Assembly: GCF_025612915.1 (NCBI RefSeq)
Contig: NC_069115.1
Span: forward strand, 4,936,480 to 5,000,479
DNA from: Magallana angulata
Lineage: Eukaryota > Mollusca > Bivalvia > Ostreida > Ostreidae
DNA: 64,000 nt
Reading direction: 5' to 3'
Every line of letters begins with the position of its first letter. Position 1 is the first letter of the stretch. This document shows positions 34,788-51,476 of the stretch, piece by piece. Under the pieces are notes generated by a model, which saw nothing but the letters and a program-made list of their open reading frames with translations, was not told where the DNA came from and did no database searches. The position numbers were made by a program, and so were the translations under genes.

Positions 34788-35927
34788 AACAAAGGCAAGA
34801 AAGGTCACTATCTGACGAAGTGAAACTTAAATGTGTTTAGCTACATTTTGGTATATCTAAATTTGTAAGTGTATAAACCTTCTACCTCTTTCATAAATCT
34901 GCATGTATAACTTTTAAGGACATATTATATGTTGTTGTTTATATATTCAGACAAACAATAATGTTGAAGTAAATATATTCTAGATTTCCAATAAGGATCG
35001 AATAAATCATGTGCAAGTTTACTCCTGCTACTTACATCCACGGTGTGCATACATGTAAATGCTGTAATTGTGTGAGATTCTGATCAAGCTTTTAGACTAA
35101 TCGATGACAAAATAGCCGTCGATTGAAATTCCAGTACGTATTTGGAAGGAAACGCGAGGAGTTATTGTGTGACTTTCTAAATCTAAAGACATGTCTGTTT
35201 TCAAATCAGACTGCCATTGAGACTGAAATATACGAAATTAAAGGGCAAAACATCATACACGCCGGCCAAGAAAAACAACTGGTTAGGGCAATTTTTATAT
35301 GAGATTATTTTCCCTTAGAGAGCTTTGTATTAAAAAATAGGTTTTATATAATTTTAAGGCTCCAATTTAAAGATAATGTTTGACTAAATAATGGTTTGTG
35401 ATGAGAAAATCCTATCTTAAGCTTACAATTGTATCTGATGATTACTTGGTTGACCACCGAACTTCTTTTATTGCACATTTTGTAACCACCAGATTCTAGA
35501 TTCACCCAAAGGGAATTGTTTTGGTTTTGTGAATAGTTTGTCGTTAGATATCCCGCAGATATTTGGGTTGTCGATCTTTCCAAAAGTTAAATCGAGAAAA
35601 TTTGTACGGATTATATTTCAACTAATTGTTATAAGGAAGAAAATTTTTGTAACATTTTTGCTATCATTTAAAACAAAACATACAATTGTTTTTTGAAGAG
35701 GAAGGGTGGTCAACGAATTATATATTTCAGATTTCCCTCAAAATGGTATAAATAGTTAATTCAAAACAGAATAGGTAAAACATTTAATGTTTTCTTATGT
35801 CTTTATAAAGAGCTTCTATTCGCAAATAAATTAGTATGGTCTTCTTTTTAAAAAATGGTTGCAACAATCGAACACTCTTGCAATTTAATCAATCACAGCT
35901 TCTTTGATCACTTATTTACTCAAGAAT

Positions 35928-36917
35928 GCAGATGTAAAGATGAAAAATGACCCCCGTAGAAAAATGACCAAGGGCCCTTTTTGCCGTAGAATAATTACTC
36001 CTGAGCTGTAGAATAATTAGATTATTTTGGAGAAAAAGACTTACGGGTCATTTTCGTTACGTCAAACATGAAGAATGGTGACCCCTGTAGAAAACTGACT
36101 ACATCATAAACAATAATAGATATGGGTTTCCCCATATTTTCAATTGAACAATAACAAAGTATATGTTCATGAACAAAACTGAAAAGGAATCGAGTGTAGG
36201 ATTGTGAATACTTCTTATTTACATTTCTGAGGAAAAGTTGTTTTTTGAAGTTTTGAATTATTTTATGTGAATTTTTTTCCTAATAGAGTGGACATTTTAT
36301 TAATTTGGTTTAATGATAAATTCGTGGTGCTGCACTTGCATACCCAGTATTTGTTTGCAGAGAAAATTATTTACGTAGTATAATTCATGACCAAAGTAGA
36401 GTATATTCTGTAATTGCAAATACACTGAATTTCACTGTATAGTGACTTGTATATTGAAATTATTTCAACGTGTTTTCACTTTTAATAATGATCTGCATGT
36501 TACTCGTTGTAATGATAATTATACTTCGGCACATTTTGTCAGTATCTTATGGCTGAAGGATCCTATAGCAGCCACCGAAGTATTTCGTGAAAACGAAACG
36601 ATTTATTTTCCGTTTAGAATATACACATTCTTTCATTTTAAGTTGATTTGAATATGAATTACAATTTATGTTGTTTTCTGTTTACTGAAATAAAAATTAC
36701 AATATTATAGAGACTATTTAACATAACATAAATTTTTACGGGGTCATTATTCTACAGGGGTCACTTTTCTTCGCGTACAATGGGCTCATTTTTATGAAAA
36801 TGACAATTATTCGTATGGCAAAAGGGTCATCATTCTACAGAGAATAATGACTGGAGGGTCATTATTCTACGTCGACAAATGACCCCTGGTCATTATTCTA
36901 CGGGGGTCATTATCTGC
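35928..36917. mobile_element. DNA-transposon-like element with subterminal motifs (unit C)
   Basis: A 990-base copy without the LINE of its sister at 16444. It has the same GCAGAT and AATGACCCCCGTAGAA-type ends and repeated GGTCATTATTCTAC words. It contains no transposase ORF. Confidence 0.55.
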
Positions 36918-39904
36918 TTAACAAAGGCTGATTTGTTCATATCTAGTAACAAATAGTGGACGCAAATTGTATGAAAATGCACAACACACGTTTTATATCA
37001 ATTACCTCTTTATGAAAATACCGCCACAAATTATGGGACAGTGGGTGGGTGGATTTTATAATTTTTATAATAACATTTATTTATATATCAAAATATTATT
37101 TTATATGATATATATATTCTTAATAAAGATAATGTTAGTAATATACTTTATAAAATATTTTGATGGTATTTGTATTTTAATAGTAGTTGCAAATTATTTC
37201 TCAGAAATAAACTTCATAACCAAGCACTATTGCAGTAACTTATTTCAATAGTGGGTAAGACTTCTATTCACGATGACGTTATTTAATATTTGCATTGATA
37301 AAACATATTTAATAAAGCTATATATATCTGAGAAAATTTTAAACTTCGTAATGATTTGTTAATATATTTTTATGATATGAATCTTTTACGAAAACGGCAC
37401 GTATTGGTTTGCTGAATGGATGGTCATGACTTATGTTGAAATATATACTTGTATGTGTATACATAGAGAAAGGATAAGGTCTTTGTGACATTAAGGCCTA
37501 TGTTACAAACTTTAGGCGTTCACTTGGTAATACCGGTTAAATTATATACTATGTAACTCAAAACACTCTTTAGTTTGACGGATACACGGGTTCTATATGA
37601 AAGTTGTTCCTTGTTACTTTGGGGGCGTTTAATTCTTGGCCATGGGTCACGTGATCTTTACAAAAGGTAAATATATATTTCGTAAACCAAACATTGGTTT
37701 GCGACAAAAGTAGCTATCTTTGCAGCTTTCGCTATCTTGTGACTAGTGATGAAAGAAAATCAAAAAAAGAGTTCTTCTTCTGTCAGGTGTTGTTTTTCAT
37801 GTTTTTATTTACTTCTAAATTAACTTCTATCAGTACTTTGCGATATTATACACTAAATTTAGTTAGGTTTAGACAAATAATTTTTTTTGTTTTGTTTTCG
37901 TTTTGTTTTGTTTATGCTTTTTTTAAAAGAAAAAATACCTACATATAAGTGCAAGGGAAGTGATATTCCTAAAATAGTTTACTTATCCCGTCGCTTTGAA
38001 GTGTACAAACTGGGACGCTGGGAAACCCTTCAGACAAATATATCATCAGTGACCTAAAACTATAGCACCTAAGTGCATACATTATATCAATGGAATACTT
38101 TTATCGGGTGATTTTCCCCTCAATCGTGTTGGCTCATAATCCAGCTTTTTGCTAAAGTCAATATGTTCGCATTATTATTTGTATCTATAGTTTAGTAAAT
38201 GAAATTATAAAAAAATGCATAAAAACACAGCTCATCATAAGGAAAATTTTTTTGGCCATCTTTGGAAGTATGACTTTTCACTAAAGGGAGTTGCCAAAAA
38301 GTTTTTCTTATGTGAAATATATGAAAAAGACGTCATATCAATTACACCAAACCTGTATGTTTTGGTCGTGACATTAATATTTCTCAAATTTTTAATGAGT
38401 ATTGTTAAGTCCAACATTTACAAGTTTTAAAATTCAAGACGACACAATCTTAAATTCTGGTAAACACATTCTGTAAAAATATGAAAACATAACGACAAAT
38501 TCTTTTATCAAACGTTTTACATGTAAAACATTTCAAGAGTAAATAGTAAGTATTACTAATAATTATTTACATCACTAAAATTGAATGATGACCTTAGAAT
38601 CAACCGTTATACCTGTTTTGTATATGACTCAATAAAACTGATTTTATTATGACTATCATCGCAGATAAGCGATGTGGCCCATGTGCTTGTTATTTGCTAG
38701 TGTATTTGAAAGAATTGTTGATATTCACGTTTTATTGTAAACAATCAGCCAACAATTGTACGATTAATACCCTCATCATTATGTTTTGCTGTAGGATTGG
38801 ATACACGCCTCATGTATAACAGTTACAGGAAAGGTATTACTACAGTGTCTGTTTAAAACTGTTTTACAGATGCATAGATACAACGTGATGTGGAATCATT
38901 TTAATTCGTGGGGGCCGATTTCCGTGGATTGTGGGTGTTTTGCTTATTCGTGGGGATGTTATTTCATGGATGCGTCGATATCAGTTTACGGAAGAAAACT
39001 AACTCTCTCAAAATCTGTTTTCATCGAGGATGCAAACTCTTGTGGGAGGGCTACTCACGAATTCCACTCTGATGAGTCCACAGCATATTGAACGCTAGAA
39101 AATAAATGCATTTTAGAAACAGTTTTCTGGCTGAGGTCATTCCTTGAGTGTTGAGTATTTTTATCTAGTAAATTCCGTTTATCTTGTGTAAGGCAATACA
39201 ATTGGCGTTCATCATATGTGTTAAGCCGTTGTTTAATAATACTTAATGTTATGGATGGTAAATGTTTTGTATATAAACTTGCTAGGGCCAGTAATATTAA
39301 TGAAATTCGATGAACATGTTATATGCATACGCAGCAGCCAGTAATTTCCTGATGTGACTGACTGTGTAATTTTCTCAAACTACAGATAATATGTAACTTT
39401 TAGGTTATGTCATACGTTTATGGTATAACTAACTAACTGAACAATTCAAGGTTAGAATTTCATTTCCTATATGTTGTTTCCTTCCATGAATAACATTCAT
39501 TCATCTTTTTTGGCGATGTCATTTTACATACCATGACTGCCATGGTTTTTTTCAACTCGATGGATATTTAAACCTTGTTTGTCTATTTTCAAATTGCTGT
39601 AAGATGTTAATATTTGCACCTAACATGTACATTGTAAATTCTTGACTTATTGCACGTTTTATAATGGAGTTATGCATGTATGAAGTACAACACATTTACA
39701 CCCATGCCTGCCAGACCAAGTTAGTTTTCAACGTTATTGCACCAACTGTATAGAAATTACATAGTACAAACATAATTGACCGTTTAGGTTTTAAAGTATT
39801 CGATTGTAATGATGTTTTAATATGTATTATTCACATCTGTATTGTACATATGCACAAAAACCTAATATTTTTTTGGAAAGTTTTGTTTGACTTCTTGAAT
39901 AGTT
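36918..39904. other. non-coding 3' flank of unit C
   Basis: Colinear with unit A. ORFs here (36967-37251, 37694-37948, 38215-38430, 38870-39091) are not conserved as open frames in A and are not supported. Confidence 0.6.
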
Positions 39905-39905
39905 G

Positions 39906-40023
<118 letters not shown>

Positions 40024-40339
40024 TAAATCAAATAACATGTCAATTATAAATTGTGTCTATGTAATAACATGCATGTCGCTTGATAAGTTTTTTTTCCAAG
40101 CGTGGTCTATTACGACACTCAGTTGTAGAGTGTTGTATGTATTTAGAATTTAATTATAAAATCAAAGCTATATCCGTGATATCACGGACCGGTTTAATAT
40201 CAGATCTACTCCTGGGTAAACATAACTTCCCTGAGTATTCTGTTCCTGTAGTTTGATAACAAAACACACACAACCATATAAAACACATCTTGAATCTGAA
40301 TACAAATGGATTTGTGTGTTTGTTAAACTGAACATAACG

Positions 40340-41527
40340 ATGCACAATCAAATCGGAAATTTATGGAATGGATCTTATGAAAACCTGTCTACACCAGATG
40401 CTGACACCTTGCTGGTGAAATTAAACAATGAAGCGGCAATGCTTTTCCTTCCAGTGACCATATTTCTTGCGTTTCTTGTGGTGATTGGAATAGTTGGAAA
40501 TGTAATAGTGTGTCTTGTATATTGCAAAAGAAAGAGAAAATCTACACCCGATCTCTTCATTTTGAATTTGGCGATTTTGGACCTTTTGACATGCATTTTC
40601 GGGATACCTATGGAGATTACAGATCTCTGTTTGTCTTACACATTTTATGCCCCTGCTGCTTGCAAACTTTTAAGGACCCTTGAATCCACCACCAGCATGG
40701 CGTCCGCATTGACACTAGTCATCATCTCTATCGACCGATACAAACGTATTTGCAAATATGGCGAGAGTTTCAGCATCAAAAAAGTGAAAATTCTTTGTGT
40801 TGTTGCAATTTGCACTGGATTTTTTCTATCGTGGCCTTTATTGATAATTGTTGGGAAAAAAACGGTTGACGTTGGAGTTTCTGGAATAAAGGGAGTCGAC
40901 TGCTCGGTGTCAGATGAGATGCGGAAGTCACGCATTCCGCTTGTTTATTACATCGTAGTGTCACTTTGTTTTGTCGTTTGTCTTGTATTCGTTATTTTTG
41001 TATATGTAAGAATCTCTATTTTTGTAAAAAGAACAAAGGCTAACAGACTGAGATATGTAGGATCAGGCGATCTGAGCAATTCCTCTACAGGTCAACAACA
41101 TATTCAGTTGGTTGTTTTGAAATCTGTTAATATGGAAAGCATACAACGTATTGATGATAACATTCATTATCCAAATCCTGTGTCACAAGAAAATGATCAA
41201 ACGCTTCCAAGAATATCAAGAGTAACTAGGAAATCATCCAGTGTGAAGGTTACACGAACCACTGCAATATTCGTTGTTGTTACAATTGCTTTCATTATCA
41301 GTTTCCTCCCATTTCTTATTACCATGGTTTTACGTAATATCATAAAGGACATTGAAAAAAATATGTCTGAACCAATGATGGTGTTCTACAAGTTTTGCTT
41401 GAAGTGTTTTTTCATTAATAATGCAATTAATCCTTTGATATATAGCTTTTTAAGCAAAAGATTTAGAGGGGATGTGAAATGGTTGTTTTCAAAATATGTT
41501 TGCATTTCAAGAAACGCTTTTCCTTGA
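40340..41527 (+). CDS. intact class A GPCR, 395 aa
   Basis: A single-exon seven-helix receptor. The frame is open upstream to about 40253, but the first in-frame ATG is at 40340, and it yields a normal short N-terminus with sequons NGS10 and NLS15. Landmarks: N54 in TM1, D81 in TM2, C108 and C188 for the loop disulfide, DRYKRIC 132-138, TM4 Trp165 (LSWPLL), TM6 SFLP (P324), NPLIY 364-368, helix 8 with KRFRGDVK. The third intracellular loop is about 75 residues and Ser/Gln-rich. It groups with the receptor at 53273 (KYGESFSI, SWPLLIIVGK, STPDL words). Ligand unknown. Confidence 0.92.
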   Translation: MHNQIGNLWNGSYENLSTPDADTLLVKLNNEAAMLFLPVTIFLAFLVVIGIVGNVIVCLVYCKRKRKSTPDLFILNLAILDLLTCIFGIPMEITDLCLSYTFYAPAACKLLRTLESTTSMASALTLVIISIDRYKRICKYGESFSIKKVKILCVVAICTGFFLSWPLLIIVGKKTVDVGVSGIKGVDCSVSDEMRKSRIPLVYYIVVSLCFVVCLVFVIFVYVRISIFVKRTKANRLRYVGSGDLSNSSTGQQHIQLVVLKSVNMESIQRIDDNIHYPNPVSQENDQTLPRISRVTRKSSSVKVTRTTAIFVVVTIAFIISFLPFLITMVLRNIIKDIEKNMSEPMMVFYKFCLKCFFINNAINPLIYSFLSKRFRGDVKWLFSKYVCISRNAFP

Positions 41528-41607
41528 TAATTAGCTCGTCGATTGAAATGGAAATTTACATGGATTTTAATTGCTTTAATTAACTTCAATGAGCTAAAAA
41601 TAACCCT

Positions 41608-41745
41608 TTTACACATAGGTTCAGCCATTAGAGCGTTCGCATTCATTTTTCAAGATTGCAAATTTCGAATCCCGGATAAACACTAAATCAACTCTTCTTT
41701 AATTAAATTTGTTTTAAATTTTAGTCCTACAAAAAAAAAAAGATG
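41608..41745 (+). mobile_element. candidate tRNA-derived SINE head
   Basis: GGTTCAGCCATTAGAGCG resembles a tRNA A-box region, and TTTCGAATCCCGG about 48 bases later resembles a B box with its T-arm. An A-rich run (near 41730) follows. There is no full tRNA cloverleaf, so a SINE or degraded tRNA-like repeat fits better than a tRNA gene. Confidence 0.4.
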
Positions 41746-44317
41746 GATTGTCCCGGAAATTTGACTTGTGTTAATTCTTGAAGCTCGAAAAATTTATTGC
41801 ATCATATTTACAGTTTATATGTCATGCTGTTTAATGTTAAAACAAAAATTATACAGTATTCTGATTTTTATGCAATATGATATTTATAAAGATAATTAAC
41901 CATTTATATCAATGTTGTACAGACGTATGTGCGGTATAGTTTTCAATAAGTTTTATTTAGATAATTAGCAATTCATATTTGTGTTTTACTTGACAAACTA
42001 ATTATTTGTAATTTAATAAACTAGAATACGTAACTATTAAATATATTTAAAAAACTTAACAATAGCTTCGCTTGATTAAAGTAGATCCAGTTTTCTGTGA
42101 TGTCGTACTTTTTTGCAAAGTTTGAAATTTATTCAAAATTGTGCCAGATGTTTTCATATTTTATATTTTTTTTTTTAAAATATAGTCAAGTTCAAGATAT
42201 ATTTTAAGCTGAATCTATTTCCCTAAATGTTTCATTTTTTTGTAACTGTTATCTAAAATAGATTTTTTTTCCTCAGTTGTATGTCTATATGCTATAATTT
42301 TCCTTCAACAAACAATTTTATTTGTTTTTGACACAGTTGACAATAAATCTAAACTACATAAAACAACTTTCTGTCTACTTTGTGGTGTTTTTATCTGGTG
42401 TAAATAATTTCGTTCCCCGTTCTGACAGAAAGATATTTAACACTCTATTACCCTGCATGTGCCGCCTTAGATCGCTGCATGCGACTGAAGATAATCACAC
42501 AGTATCAACCAGTAGAAACCACAGACTTCATGAAACTCAATCCACCCTCAATATCAAGACACCATTCTGTTCTTTTGAATATGGTTTAATATTCATAAAT
42601 AAAGGCAGCAGAACATTTATGCAATCACGTGTTTAAGACATGTGAAATATTTTACAGGCTTTCTCCGTCTCTGTGTATTGTATGTGTCCTTTTAAATGTT
42701 GTGAAATACTAATGCACAGGGGGCACCCATGAAACAGTTGCAGTCATCCAGTCAAAGCAACGGGGAACCATTCGCTTTTAAAAATATTTTCCTTATTTGG
42801 TTATTAACCAGCCTTACACTTCCGCGCTTTCCAAATCTGGTTCGTCCTCTACTGTGGCTGTACAATCCAAAGAAAGGGAAAATTAATTAAAATTGATTAA
42901 AAGATGTTTATTTCTGAAAGGCGTCAATGGAAGTGTAACGTTTTCCGGGTTCGAAGATTCGGTTGCTCTGCCTGAGCATTTATAATACAAATCAAATTTC
43001 TCAATCAAAGCTTTAAATCAGTAATATATACAATTCGCTACTTTCTTCTAGAGCGCACGCGCTTCCTCAACAGAAATTATCTGTTATCAGCCGGCACAAC
43101 ACATACAATAAAAACCTCGAAAGCCTTATGCAGACACGTAAGGTATCTATTTGTGTTCTAGGTTTCACCCTAATTACTGCTTCCTTTACAGCTTCTTCTC
43201 ACCTCGGCTGTATGTTCAGAACTCCCACTGAGAGCTCAGAAACTCTCATTATATACCCTAAGTCACGTGATACTTGGGGATCTAGAAACAGAAAGTAGTA
43301 CTCTAGTATGAGAAGCGAGTATGATTTTGATTCTGACTTTCGTTTCAGAAGTGTCATTAAAAATACCTTTATTAACACACAAGTTACAAAATAGTTTTAA
43401 ATGTAGTAAATTTACGTAAAATGGTACTTATTAGAATCTGGTGACTGAACAGAGGTAAAACAATCGTTCTGAAAAAATTGCTGTGAATAATTAAAATAAC
43501 ATGATCATAAATTTCTAAAAATAAGTACAAATTGCTTTAATTAATAAACAAACAAATTGTGTAATTTCATATTTTATATATCAAACCATAAATAGATTAA
43601 TTCAACTAATTGCCTTAAAAAAGCTGACAATCTCACAGTTTCTAATCAATGATTCAATGGAGAAAATTCGAACAATAAACAAATTACTATTTAACCAAGT
43701 TTCTTTCACAATTGTTTGTTAAACCCGAAGAGCGTACTTAATCTGATTCTGTGTTCTAGCATTTTACTATATTTACCGCGAGCAGTTAAGAGTTTAACTT
43801 ACATTTTTAGCTCGAACATCTGTACACTTTTTTCATTAAACAGGCATAATAAACAAACAACCTTTTTACCTCTTTACAAAAAAAAAAGCGCACAACGAAT
43901 TCAATGGCGACTGAGTAATCATAACATCAAATTTTATTTTTAGATAAACATTTGTGAGAAGAAACTACTTGAATTTTACTTTGAAACAAAAAAGTACGAT
44001 TTTCTAATGCTAAAATATGCTTCATTTTATGTTTATATGGCATCTCAAATAGTGTGATGACGTGCATTTTGTTTAATCATTAATGACATTTATGTCTTTT
44101 GAGTTGAAATCAGTCCTGTTTTTAACTAATTTCATTAGAGAAATTTATGAGTAAGGATTTACTTTAAGATAAAATATTCGCAACTTGTACATTTTTTTCC
44201 ATAAATAAATAAAAACATTGATTCTGTTATATAATATCTTGCTAATAACCTTACTTTAAATAATCAACGAGCTTGGTTTCCAAACGTTTCTTATCTAAAT
44301 GTATTTTTTACTCTCAA
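41746..44317. other. non-coding stretch
   Basis: AT-rich with no recognised gene. The ORF at 42322-42636 has an unremarkable composition and no domain. A somewhat GC-richer patch near 42700-43290 gave no convincing exon. Confidence 0.45.
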
Positions 44318-44984
44318 AAATATCAAAATTGAATTGACGGATATTTAATTATGATGTACATGTATATGTCAACACAACCGGTTTCCTATCTAGCTAGTTC
44401 TGATATTTACTCTTATAGTTTTTCATTCTAAAATAAATCTTGACTGTTTGCGTTTGTAAGTTTTTGGCATCAAAAAACTTTTAGTATAGACCATAAAAAA
44501 GGATTGGTCGCTACTACGTACGGTTTGGTAGTTTGTGGTGTCCTGACGACCGATTGATGACTGGCTATCGACTGACGAGAGACTGACTGTCGATAATCAT
44601 ACGACAGAAATAGAATCATGCGATTAGTCAAGCGACAATCACAAATACTTCGATAATAGAACATACAATAAACGTCGTAATAGATTCATAAAGGAGATTG
44701 CAAATTTTCAAATGACCAACTGGTAAATAGCCGACTGACGGTTGGTCATTTGAAAAATGGTCCAATTTTTAATGAGTAAAATTCTTATTTTTTAAAAAGT
44801 GAATACTGTTCACATATCATATTTAATAAGTGTTTAACCAATATGCGCTTTTTAAAATAAAATGTTCTTCTTGGTTGTCGAGCAAACGCAGAACAGTAAT
44901 TTTTGAATGAATTATGTAGAGTGGGATCTGTGTGTATGTGTGTTATTGCTATGTTATATGTACGTGTAATAATAATCAGTTCAA

Positions 44985-45960
44985 TTTATTATCCTTGAGC
45001 TTTACAACTCCTCGGAATACAAATTATAATGCATATAATGTTATATACAAATGTGCAATGTGCAGTAAGTGAGTGGACATATTAAGACAAATTAATCATG
45101 TACGTATCTTAGAATATGAATGGACATAAATGTATGATAAGTAGCTTAAACTGTAGTATTATTACAATGCTGCGCTCTCATCTTCAAAGCGCTAGACAAA
45201 TATTTTCCTAGATTATTGAGTTCCTTTGTATTGTTAACACTTAAAAGTTTAGCTAGCTTAAAACACTTGGTTTTTTTGTAATAAAAAAAACTCTTTATAT
45301 ATTTCTTTCGTAATTCAGCGTAAAAAGGACATATGAGTATAAAGTGGAACTCATCTTCTAAATCTTTTTTATTACAACGATTGCAAAGTCTTTCATTTCT
45401 TGGCACCTTTTTGGGTCGACCTTTTTCAATATTTAAAGAGTGTGATGAAATTCGAAAAATACTTATAATTTTTTTTGAAATATAATTAATCGGTCTCCTA
45501 AGATAAGTTTGCAAACAAAAATATCCACAAGGTGTTGATATAACCTACTCTTCGGAGATGTCGAAAAAGATGACATCAAACTTTGTTTATAAATATCTAA
45601 TATTCTACACTCAATTATCCTGTAGGTTTTACATTGATTTGAACAAGTTTCGTAAAACAAATATTTTAGACCCATGCTAGACAACTCGCTTTGTATGGAA
45701 ACCATCCAGTTATCGTTGTTGACAAGCATGGTTTCGTATGCCTCCTTCAAGATAATGTTATTTGTATTTTTAATATTTAACCAGTATTTGAAAATTCGTA
45801 GCTTTCTTCTAATATACAAAGGAAATCTACCCAGTTCATAATACACTAAATTATTTGTAGTTATTTTGTTGACCCCAAGAATAAAAACAGCTGGATTACT
45901 TTGATGAACATACAAAGTTGTTTTCTGTATTGTTTAAAAGTCCAACTCCCATAAATACTT
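44985..45960 (-). mobile_element. LINE 3' fragment, frameshifted
   Basis: The minus strand encodes the same C-terminal LINE region as at 17351: TTNNLVYYELGRFPL, then the knuckle CNRCNKKDLEDEFHFILIC, then SVNNTKELNNLGKYL. A frame change falls between the two parts near 45463-45514, so it is inactive. The 3' end has AATAAA-like sequence near 44990. The sequences differ enough from the copy at 17351 to be another family or an older copy. In the right unit only about the first 80 bases of this piece remain (near 52575). Confidence 0.8.
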
Positions 45961-46561
45961 TTAGTACTTTGATCTTCTTTTGTTTATTTATTTCAAACGT
46001 TTCATAATGTGACTGGCACCTTTACCTCAGAAAATGCTAGAAACACTTTTAAACTGATACAATTTAATTTGCCGATTTTAGACTGAAAATAAAAAGATAG
46101 AAAAATAAAGATAATTACAAATTATGTTCATATTACTTTTAAGAAAATAATCAAACTGATCCTAATTTAATCATTTTGAATCATGTTCAATAAGATAAGA
46201 AAGCAGTGACTTTTTTCCAGAATGTATTAATAATAACATTGGATCTTTCATCTCCGTTCGATTCAACATCTACATTGTATTTCTATTTTATCTTCTTATT
46301 AAAAAAATAATTTAAGCGATGACCTAGGTTGACCTTTTGTGTGTATCATTGTATATCAATTAACAAATGTTTTACACAGTGACTATTATTCCTCTACATT
46401 CTTTTTTGTTGGATGTCATCACTTCCTCTTCCGAGAAAATGGGGTCACATATAATCTTATTAATGAAAAAACAATGAACAAGTCATTCTTACATGTATGA
46501 TCAACCAAGCATTCATTCTGATATACATGTACTGTGATTTTAATATTCATAAATATTTTCC

Positions 46562-47380
46562 ATGGAGGTCGTATCACCTGTTATCATGTTTTGGAATGAA
46601 TCGAACAGCAGCAAATCAGTGTATAGCAACGTTTTACTGGTTAAATAAAGCAACAAAGCAGCCTTGTTATTCCTTCCAGTGACCCTGTTTATGTCTTTTC
46701 GTATGGTTATTGGAGTTGTTGGCAATGTAATAGTGTTTATTGTGTATTTGAAAAGACAAAGAAAATCTACAGCCGATTTCCACATTTTTAATTTGGCGAT
46801 TGTGGACCTTCTCACCTGCACGCTTGGGATTCCGATGCCTTGGCTGCTTGTAAAATAGTAAGAACACTAGAATCGTGGACGGCCTTAGCTTCTGCAATAA
46901 CACTGGTTATCATTTCCATTGATCGCTACAAACGGATTTGTAAATATGGCGAAAGTTTCAGTACATCGACAGTAAAATTCTTTGCTTGGTTTCGATGTGC
47001 TTTTCTTTCCTGGCCTTTATTGATAATTGTTGGAAAGAGGACGGTCGACTTAGGAATTACCGGAATTAAGGGTGTTGAATGCGTTGTATCAGATCTGATG
47101 CAGCAATCACTTATCCCACTTGTTTATTAGATCGTTATAACTCTATGTTTTGTAGGTAGTCTCGTTTTCGTTATTTTTGTGTATGAGAGAATATCTTTAT
47201 TTTTGAAACAAAAGAAGGCTACAATCAATCAATTCATTACAATCAATCAATCCCGTGATATACAGCTTCCTAAGCAGAAAATTCAGAGAGGATGTGAAAC
47301 GTTTGTTTGTTAACAATTGTGATAAAAATTCCCAAACCATTCATCAAACATTTTCGTCAAGTGAAGAAAAATCTCCATGA
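46562..47380 (+). pseudogene. decayed GPCR, tandem duplicate of the 53273 gene
   Basis: Aligned to 53273-54430. The start ATG and the WNESN sequon region are kept. A TAA follows within the N-terminus (codon 29), part of TM2 and loop 1 is deleted after GIPM, small deletions shift the frame in TM4, and TM5 has a stop in place of a Tyr/Val stretch. About 320 bases covering intracellular loop 3, TM6 and the start of TM7 are lost next to a CAATCAAT repeat. The DRYKRICKYGESFS block is still readable. It cannot encode a receptor. Confidence 0.93.
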
Positions 47381-47885
47381 TCCGAAAATACATTTTTTTT
47401 TTACATCATTATGAATAACTGTTAATCAAACATCTTTCTCCAATTCAAATTGTTTTTTTTTTATCGGTTAGTCAAAAAAATGTACATTAACTATTGTCAA
47501 ATGAATTTGAACTGTTTTATTAAAAATATAAAATGCATAAAATATTAAATTTTCCACATTTCAATTAATTAATGGTGGAGTTAGTAGTACTGATTTTTTT
47601 TTAGGGGAAGAGATGGTTTCCGGTGCAGGTGTGTCTTAATTTGTATTCATAAATTTCTCTTTTTTAAATAAAACATAATGGGGTGTACAGTGAAAAACTC
47701 GGTATTTTGTGGATATTTAGATATAGCGATGTCATTCTCATCCGTTTCCGACATTCCTCTCTTACACACGCGCTTTATGTTCCCAATCCTCTGACTGCAT
47801 TAAGCTGTTTCGTTATTTCATGTTTGTAGGTAGTTTTATGTGATAAACTATAATTGTCTTGTGCAAAATACTTATTCATGTATAA

Positions 47886-47888
<3 letters not shown>

Positions 47889-47980
<92 letters not shown>
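47889..47980. repeat. (AT)n microsatellite, left of the Penelope-like complex
   Basis: About 90 bases of AT repeat. Tyr-Ile repeat ORFs over it are artefacts. Confidence 0.97.

Positions 47981-50996
<3,016 letters not shown>

Positions 50997-51074
<78 letters not shown>
50997..51074. repeat. (AT)n microsatellite, right of the Penelope-like complex
   Basis: About 78 bases of AT repeat. The shared duplication sequence resumes directly after it (TTACCGATTAAATTG). Confidence 0.97.
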
Positions 51075-51076
<2 letters not shown>

Positions 51077-51380
51077 CCGATTAAATTGATTGAAATATGA
51101 ATAACCTTTTTGGTAATACGGGCGACATGCATATCATTTTTCTTCCTAGTCGAAGTTGAAAATACCGCATTTTAGTACTCTCAGTTCTTTGATTTTTGGT
51201 TGACCGAGGGTCAAGTGTGCTTAGAAAATGAAGGGAACAAAGCGACAAGCAAAACAAAGAAAGTGTCATTGATTACTTAATACTAGAAGACAATATTTGT
51301 GGTAGTAAAATTCTTGAATAAAACACCTTCAGATGAATTATTTGGGCATACTCTAAACTTTTTTATCTATATTTGACGGA

Positions 51381-51384
<4 letters not shown>

Positions 51385-51476
<92 letters not shown>
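51385..51476. repeat. (TC)n then (AC)n microsatellite, left unit
   Basis: 82 bases of TC and 10 of AC. It is orthologous to the tract at 56210 in the right unit. Confidence 0.97.

Noticed and set aside
42322-42636. 104-codon ORF
   Set aside because: No recognisable domain, atypical composition and no splice or promoter context. Expected by chance in this length of DNA.
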